The notes below the pieces were generated by a model that saw only the letters and a list, made by a program, of their open reading frames with translations, did not search any database and had not been told where the DNA came from. Of a stretch of 10,473 bases of DNA, positions 6,248-10,473 are shown in pieces. Numbering within the stretch: the stretch's first letter is position 1; every line of letters begins with the position of its first letter. Position numbers and translations under genes: made by a program. The stretch comes from JACQHC01 sp035559715 (GTDB lineage: Bacteria; Gemmatimonadota; Gemmatimonadetes; Gemmatimonadales; GWC2-71-9): positions 1 to 10,473 of the forward strand of contig DATMAW010000222.1 in NCBI GenBank assembly GCA_035559715.1. The letters run 5' to 3'.

Positions 6248-9200
6248 TTGGTGCACCTCGCGAAGCGAGCGGTCCCGATCGTCCCAGTCTCTTCAGGGGC
6301 ACAGTACTTCTGCGATGCACCCTGTCCGGGACGCGATGGAGCATGATCCCAGAAGGTGGCTCCCTTGGTCGGGTCCTTCGAGCGTCCCGTGTACGCGTTC
6401 TCTGCCTGCTGCACCACAAGGTCGAACTGCTTCTTCTGTGCCGCGTCCAGGCCGCTCCCGGTTTGAATGTACGCCGTGGCTGCGGCGTATTGTCGGTTCC
6501 CTGTGCCTTGCACGTCGGAACTGGTCGCGTGCGCCGTAACGTCGGTAAACAAATCGCCCGTGTTGCGAACGCCAGCGTACGTGTGTTTGTCATCGAGGGC
6601 CCGGTTTACGATGGCGTGCGAAATCGCATTCGCCTCGGCAGCTTGGCCGGGTGCTGCTTCGGAGAACACGGCCGCGAACAATTCACACGGAGCGGTGGTA
6701 CCGGCTATCTTCTCACACAACCCGAAAGGATCCGTAAACGTGACCGGGTTGTTTCCTACGTAGGCGTATAGGTTAGTCCCCCCAGCCACCCCGATGGGAT
6801 CCTCCTGCGTCCACCGCCCGGTCTGCTGATCGTAGAAGCGATTGCGGAAGAAGCTCATGTTGTACATCGATGGATCATCGTTCCGCTGTGGCGCAAACGT
6901 TGTCGCATTGCGTGTCCCGCCCGCGTACTTGCCTCCCGCGTCAACGTACTCAAAATCGGCTGAGAAATCGGCTCCGGAGACATCACCCACCGCAAACTGG
7001 CGGCCTTGACCGTCTGTCACCCAGTACAGCCGTCGGCCGTTGATCGAGCGATATCCCATGACCGGATCGTCCAGCCCAGGGCCGTGCACGAACGTCCAGC
7101 CGCCCGCCACGTCGTGCGCCGTGCGCACCGCGTTCTCGCCATCGAACCCCAACGCGTTCCCGTGATTGTCACAGGGATCCCACAGACGTCCCAACGGGTC
7201 GTACTTACAGCGACCGGGGTTGGGCACCCACTGGCCATTGATGTAGTCCGCAGACCCCGTCGCACGATTGAGGCCGTCGTAGTAATACATCCGCCGGTTG
7301 AAGCCGTTAGGGTCCTCCTGCCCGTTGATCACGGGGACCTCGTCGATGCGGCTCCCGTTCAGGTCATAGACGAAGTTCCGCCCCGTGTTCGGCGTCCCCG
7401 CGAAGCGCAGACTATCGATCCGGTTGTGCCGCGGCGAAATGAAAAATATGTCGTCCCGGTCAGTCCCGCCCTGTTCCGTAATTCGGGTGATGTTACCCGA
7501 AAAGTCGTACCGATTCAGCGTCGTTTTCCCGAACTGCGCTTGGCTCAGGAGCTGGTGCCGGCTGTCGTAGGTGTTGACGTGCACGCCCTGAAGCGTCAAG
7601 TTCTCCCCGCAGCCTGCAAGCCCAGCGCTCGAGTGGGTGGTCCGCAAGATCAGGCCATCGACCGCCACGGACTGATAATAGCTCGTGAGATCGAAGACAT
7701 CAGGCGACGCGCCACCTGGGTGGACGCCGCACACGAGCCGTAGCAACCCGTCGCCATCATAGGCAAATCTCACCTGGGTCTCGTTGCGGTAGACCACGGT
7801 GTCCCGGCGCCCGAGCGCGTCCCAGGCGAAGCGCACCGAGTCGTCCACGGCGGTGAGCCCACGCCACCGCACTCCGATCCACTCAAGGTCGCCCGTCACC
7901 GCGTGGTACCGGTAAGCGACGCTGTCGCTCTGTGAAATGTTCGCCGGAGTTCCGACGACGTACCACGTCCGTCGGCCCGCCCGATCGTAACTGTACCGGT
8001 GCGTGAAGGGGTTCGTCCCGTCAGGGAGCGACTGAACCTCTGACTTGAGCATTCCCGTCGGGAAATAGGTGCGCGCGACCTCGCGGTTCGACTGTGTCGC
8101 GGTGAGCACTCGGCCCACGAGGTCGTAGGTATACAAGACAGAGTCCGCCGGCAGCGTTTCCCGCGCCGGCCAGGCCTTCTTGGTGAGCCGCCCGGCTTCG
8201 TCGTAGGCGTGACGGATCACCAGCGTCACATAGAACCGCGGCCGAATGGAGTCCACGTTGCCAGCCCGGTCGTAGAACGTCCGCTCTACGCTACCGTAGT
8301 CGTCGACCTCTTGCGTGCGCCGATTGGCGGCATCGTAGCGATACCCTCGCGCCACGCCCCGCGGATCCACGATCGAGTCGAGCACGTCGATCGTGAAGTG
8401 CTGCCGGGTGATGAGCGGCGTCGCAAAAGTGGTATCTGAGGAGTGCGGGTGCTGGATCGACTGGAGCACCCGGTTGAGCGCATCGTACACCAGCTCCGTG
8501 CGATGGCCAGCCGGATCGTACACGTTCGTCACCCGCTGGACGTTGTCGCGCACGTGGCGAGTCCGATGCCCCATCGGAGTTGTGACGGAAGTGTCATTCC
8601 CCAGCTCATTGAAGGCGAAGGCCGTCTGGAGATCCTGCGTCACTTCGGTCTTGGTGATCGTGTCCCAGGCGGGTACGACGCGCTCGATTACGGCCCGCAG
8701 GAGTCCGACCAACGCCCCGTTCGGCTCGAACTCGAAATCCGTGACGTGCCCATTGGGGGCCGTGGCCTGCGACAAGATCCCCCATGTGTTGTATGCGTAG
8801 CGCGTCATCACGCCTTCGGGATCCGTGAAGCTGTCGGGCGCGTCCTTGGTGTTCGGCGAATTGTAGGTCCAGGTCGACACCGCGGTCGGCTGCCCGTCGA
8901 CCAGATGCAACGTGCTGTCCCGCTGCTGGAGCAGGTTACCCCGGGCGTCGTAGTTCAGGTCGACAACCCGACCGTCGGGGTACTTCACCCGAGTGACGAG
9001 GGCCGGTACCGCCGCGTCGCCCCGCACGAGCGTGGTTGTCGCTCCGATGGGATTCACGATCTTCACCGGGGCCCCCCAACGGTCGACCCAGAAGGTCGCG
9101 TCGTCCGCCACATTCAGGCGCGGCCCGAAGATCTTCGTGAAGCCTTGGGCCGTGTCCACGGCGAGCTGCCCGCTCGGCCCGGTGGCCAGACCCTTCTCGT

Positions 9201-10473
9201 CCCAGGGATCGAACGTGGTTATCGCCGAGTCGGCCACGCTCGGATCGAGGGGCACGCTCACGCGCGTCACCCGCAAGCCCTTCGCGTAGGTGAAGTGGGT
9301 CGTGTAGCCCCGCCGCGTAGTGCGCTGTGTCATCCGCCCCGAGGCGTCGTAGGCGAACCCGGTCGAGTAGTTGTCCGGGTCCACGAGGCTCGTCAGCCGT
9401 CCGCTCGCCACCGTGGCGTCGAGCACTCGGAGCGCGGGGTCCGTGATCCGGTCGAGTGTTCCGCCCGCGTCGTAGGCGAGCGTGTACGTAGTTCCCGCAA
9501 CCCCCTGGGGCGGGACTTGGATCCTCGTGAGCCGGAGCGGCGACCCGCTCCACGTGAACACGGTCTTTTGCCCGGTGCGGTTCACGGTCTCGATGTGGCG
9601 TCCGCTAGCATCGTACTTCACCTGGATTCCGTGCCGCAGCGTCCGCGTGTAGGTCAGCGTCCCCGGATCGTAGCGGAGCGTGTCCCGATACGCGCCCGCC
9701 GCGGCTTGCCAGACGTCAGTTCCGACACTGCGATAGACCTTCGCCGAGCCGTCCCCGCCCACCCACAGGATCTTGTTGCCGGGCTGGCCCGGATAGAGCT
9801 GTTCCACCCCCGCAAGCCACCACCCGGCGCCGAACTCGCTAGCGCTCCGGTTGACCACGATCAAGGTGTCGCTGAGAACCGCGTCGTAGCTGCTGCCAGT
9901 GTACTGGTTGCGGACCAACAGGGTGAACGGATATAGCCCGGTCGCGTCTGCTGAGGCATCGTAGGTCAGGGCAATCTGCCGAGTGAAGGGTGCGTTGCCC
10001 CAGCCGGTGTAGGTGGCCGACGCCCGGATCGCGCCGCTCACCGTCAGCTCGGCGTACACGCTCGTGGGCTGCGCAATGTTCGCCTGATTAACGGTTGCCA
10101 CGACGACGGGTTTCGGCACGGCCTGAGCCGAGTTGTAGAGCAGGGTGAGCGAGCGCTCACGCCCCATAGTCATGTAGCCCGGCATACTGTGACTCACGAG
10201 CAAGTCCCCGCACTGCCATGCCGAGGCCTCGCCCGCGCCGGACGTCAGGCAGAACGACCGGTCCCGGTGGTCGCCGTTGTGATGGCGGAGCGCCACGACC
10301 GGCGGACCCGGCGGGACGACCGTAACGTTGTACGACCCCTGATCCGTCGCGTGGCCGGTTGCCGTCATCAGCACCGTCCCGCTGGTTGCGCCCACGTTGA
10401 CAGTGACGGTGACGACGCGGCGCTCGCCCACCGACAACGTGGCCGAGGCGGGAGTCACGGACACGCAGCGCGG
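6244..10473 (-). CDS. RHS/YD-repeat protein with SleB-like C-terminal tip (5' end beyond the right edge)
   Basis: At least 1409 residues of a giant polymorphic-toxin-type protein; the N-terminus is outside the window and the frame is open to the edge. The first visible residues form an Ig-like (Big_2-type) domain, with VSVTPASATLSVGE near the start and SYNVTVVPPG at its end. A linker domain containing SFCLTSG, CGDLLVSHSMPGY and LTLLYNS follows. Many YD-type repeats then form the bulk, for example VKYDASGRHIETVNRTG, FAYDASGRMTQRTTRRGYT, LVYDALNRV, YRYDAANRRTQEVDDYG, YSYDRAGRR and YYYDGLNRATG. Such repeats build a hollow beta-cage in known RHS/Tc proteins. The RHS core lies at 6718-6879 and contains NRFYDQQTGRW, QEDPIGVAGGTNLYAYVG and FTDPFGL. 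The spaced DPIG and DPFG motifs correspond to the self-cleavage region of RHS proteins. A variable 157-residue tip follows. The stop overlaps the start of the immunity candidate. Confidence 0.95.
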   Translation of the reverse strand, partial: PRCVSVTPASATLSVGERRVVTVTVNVGATSGTVLMTATGHATDQGSYNVTVVPPGPPVVALRHHNGDHRDRSFCLTSGAGEASAWQCGDLLVSHSMPGYMTMGRERSLTLLYNSAQAVPKPVVVATVNQANIAQPTSVYAELTVSGAIRASATYTGWGNAPFTRQIALTYDASADATGLYPFTLLVRNQYTGSSYDAVLSDTLIVVNRSASEFGAGWWLAGVEQLYPGQPGNKILWVGGDGSAKVYRSVGTDVWQAAAGAYRDTLRYDPGTLTYTRTLRHGIQVKYDASGRHIETVNRTGQKTVFTWSGSPLRLTRIQVPPQGVAGTTYTLAYDAGGTLDRITDPALRVLDATVASGRLTSLVDPDNYSTGFAYDASGRMTQRTTRRGYTTHFTYAKGLRVTRVSVPLDPSVADSAITTFDPWDEKGLATGPSGQLAVDTAQGFTKIFGPRLNVADDATFWVDRWGAPVKIVNPIGATTTLVRGDAAVPALVTRVKYPDGRVVDLNYDARGNLLQQRDSTLHLVDGQPTAVSTWTYNSPNTKDAPDSFTDPEGVMTRYAYNTWGILSQATAPNGHVTDFEFEPNGALVGLLRAVIERVVPAWDTITKTEVTQDLQTAFAFNELGNDTSVTTPMGHRTRHVRDNVQRVTNVYDPAGHRTELVYDALNRVLQSIQHPHSSDTTFATPLITRQHFTIDVLDSIVDPRGVARGYRYDAANRRTQEVDDYGSVERTFYDRAGNVDSIRPRFYVTLVIRHAYDEAGRLTKKAWPARETLPADSVLYTYDLVGRVLTATQSNREVARTYFPTGMLKSEVQSLPDGTNPFTHRYSYDRAGRRTWYVVGTPANISQSDSVAYRYHAVTGDLEWIGVRWRGLTAVDDSVRFAWDALGRRDTVVYRNETQVRFAYDGDGLLRLVCGVHPGGASPDVFDLTSYYQSVAVDGLILRTTHSSAGLAGCGENLTLQGVHVNTYDSRHQLLSQAQFGKTTLNRYDFSGNITRITEQGGTDRDDIFFISPRHNRIDSLRFAGTPNTGRNFVYDLNGSRIDEVPVINGQEDPNGFNRRMYYYDGLNRATGSADYINGQWVPNPGRCKYDPLGRLWDPCDNHGNALGFDGENAVRTAHDVAGGWTFVHGPGLDDPVMGYRSINGRRLYWVTDGQGRQFAVGDVSGADFSADFEYVDAGGKYAGGTRNATTFAPQRNDDPSMYNMSFFRNRFYDQQTGRWTQEDPIGVAGGTNLYAYVGNNPVTFTDPFGLCEKIAGTTAPCELFAAVFSEAAPGQAAEANAISHAIVNRALDDKHTYAGVRNTGDLFTDVTAHATSSDVQGTGNRQYAAATAYIQTGSGLDAAQKKQFDLVVQQAENAYTGRSKDPTKGATFWDHAPSRPGQGASQKYCAPEETGTIGTARFARCTK
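6247..6717 (-). other. RHS C-terminal tip: SleB/Hydrolase_2-like cell wall hydrolase domain
   Basis: The 157 residues after the RHS core (beyond DPFGL) form the variable effector part. AAVFSEAAPGQAAEANAISH followed by AIVNRALDD fits the SleB/Hydrolase_2 pattern, in which a Glu in an 'EA' motif starts the fold and is followed by a 'V-x-x-V-x-NR' helix. Near the end, AENAYTGRSKDPTKGATFWD matches the family's closing 'A-x-x-x-x-x-G-x-x-x-DPT-x-GA-x-x-F/Y' segment. The likely catalytic acid is tip residue Glu20 (codon 6658-6660). SleB-type enzymes are lytic transglycosylases acting on peptidoglycan. Four cysteines (tip positions 1, 11, 139 and 155) could form disulfides, which fits action in an oxidising periplasm. 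The middle, where SleB has a conserved Gln-Phe-Ser region, is divergent (YAGVRNTGDLFTDV). The assignment is by pattern recognition only. Confidence 0.6.

Noticed and set aside
6039..6593. Minus-strand frame across the RHS/immunity junction
   Set aside because: It overlaps both real genes in another frame and is Arg/Thr/Ser-rich without domain features.
7006..7743. Plus-strand open frame of about 245 codons inside the RHS gene
   Set aside because: It is the complement of YD-repeat coding sequence, with no independent start signal or motif.
8443..9936. Long plus-strand open frame inside the RHS gene
   Set aside because: It is antisense to continuous YD repeats; its His/Arg/Val-rich composition mirrors the repeat codons.
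6244..10473. CRISPR-like periodicity in the repeat-rich right half
   Set aside because: The periodic signal comes from degenerate YD protein repeats of varying spacing; there are no identical DNA repeats with unique spacers.

Overview
This is a high-GC bacterial window in two blocks. The left block (1-4008) has ordinary, strongly GC-biased coding sequence: two minus-strand genes for exported proteins (a secreted propeller-like protein, then an M28-family metallopeptidase lipoprotein cut by the left edge) and, divergently, an aconitase/isopropylmalate-isomerase family hydro-lyase with its swivel domain at the N-terminus. The style of these genes, and of the Ig-like plus YD-repeat giant protein on the right, suggests Gemmatimonadota or a similar high-GC Gram-negative group. 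This is an inference from general resemblance; there is no marker gene.

Between about 4009 and 4570 lies a poorly coding stretch. It contains a broken remnant of a Fis/NtrC-type helix-turn-helix gene, a short tandem repeat, one weak terminator-like hairpin and one good hairpin. It separates the housekeeping block from an accessory block.

The right block (4572-10473) is read entirely on the minus strand. A very large RHS/YD-repeat protein enters from the right edge with an Ig-like domain, runs through many YD repeats to a canonical RHS core, and ends in a 157-residue variable tip. The tip resembles SleB-type cell wall hydrolases (Hydrolase_2). The stop codon of the RHS gene overlaps the start of the next gene (ATGA). 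That gene encodes a 232-residue protein with an N-terminal signal or anchor segment, so it is placed where a periplasmic immunity protein would be expected. Two further small co-directional genes follow, 16 bp apart: an Ala/Gly-rich hydrophobic protein of 165 residues and a two-helix membrane protein of 93 residues. Neither belongs to a family I recognise.

The most interesting reading is a polymorphic-toxin module: an RHS shell delivering a predicted peptidoglycan-cutting tip, a translationally coupled envelope-located immunity candidate, and a tail of unknown membrane proteins. No secretion genes (VgrG, PAAR, TcB) are visible, so the delivery route is unknown.
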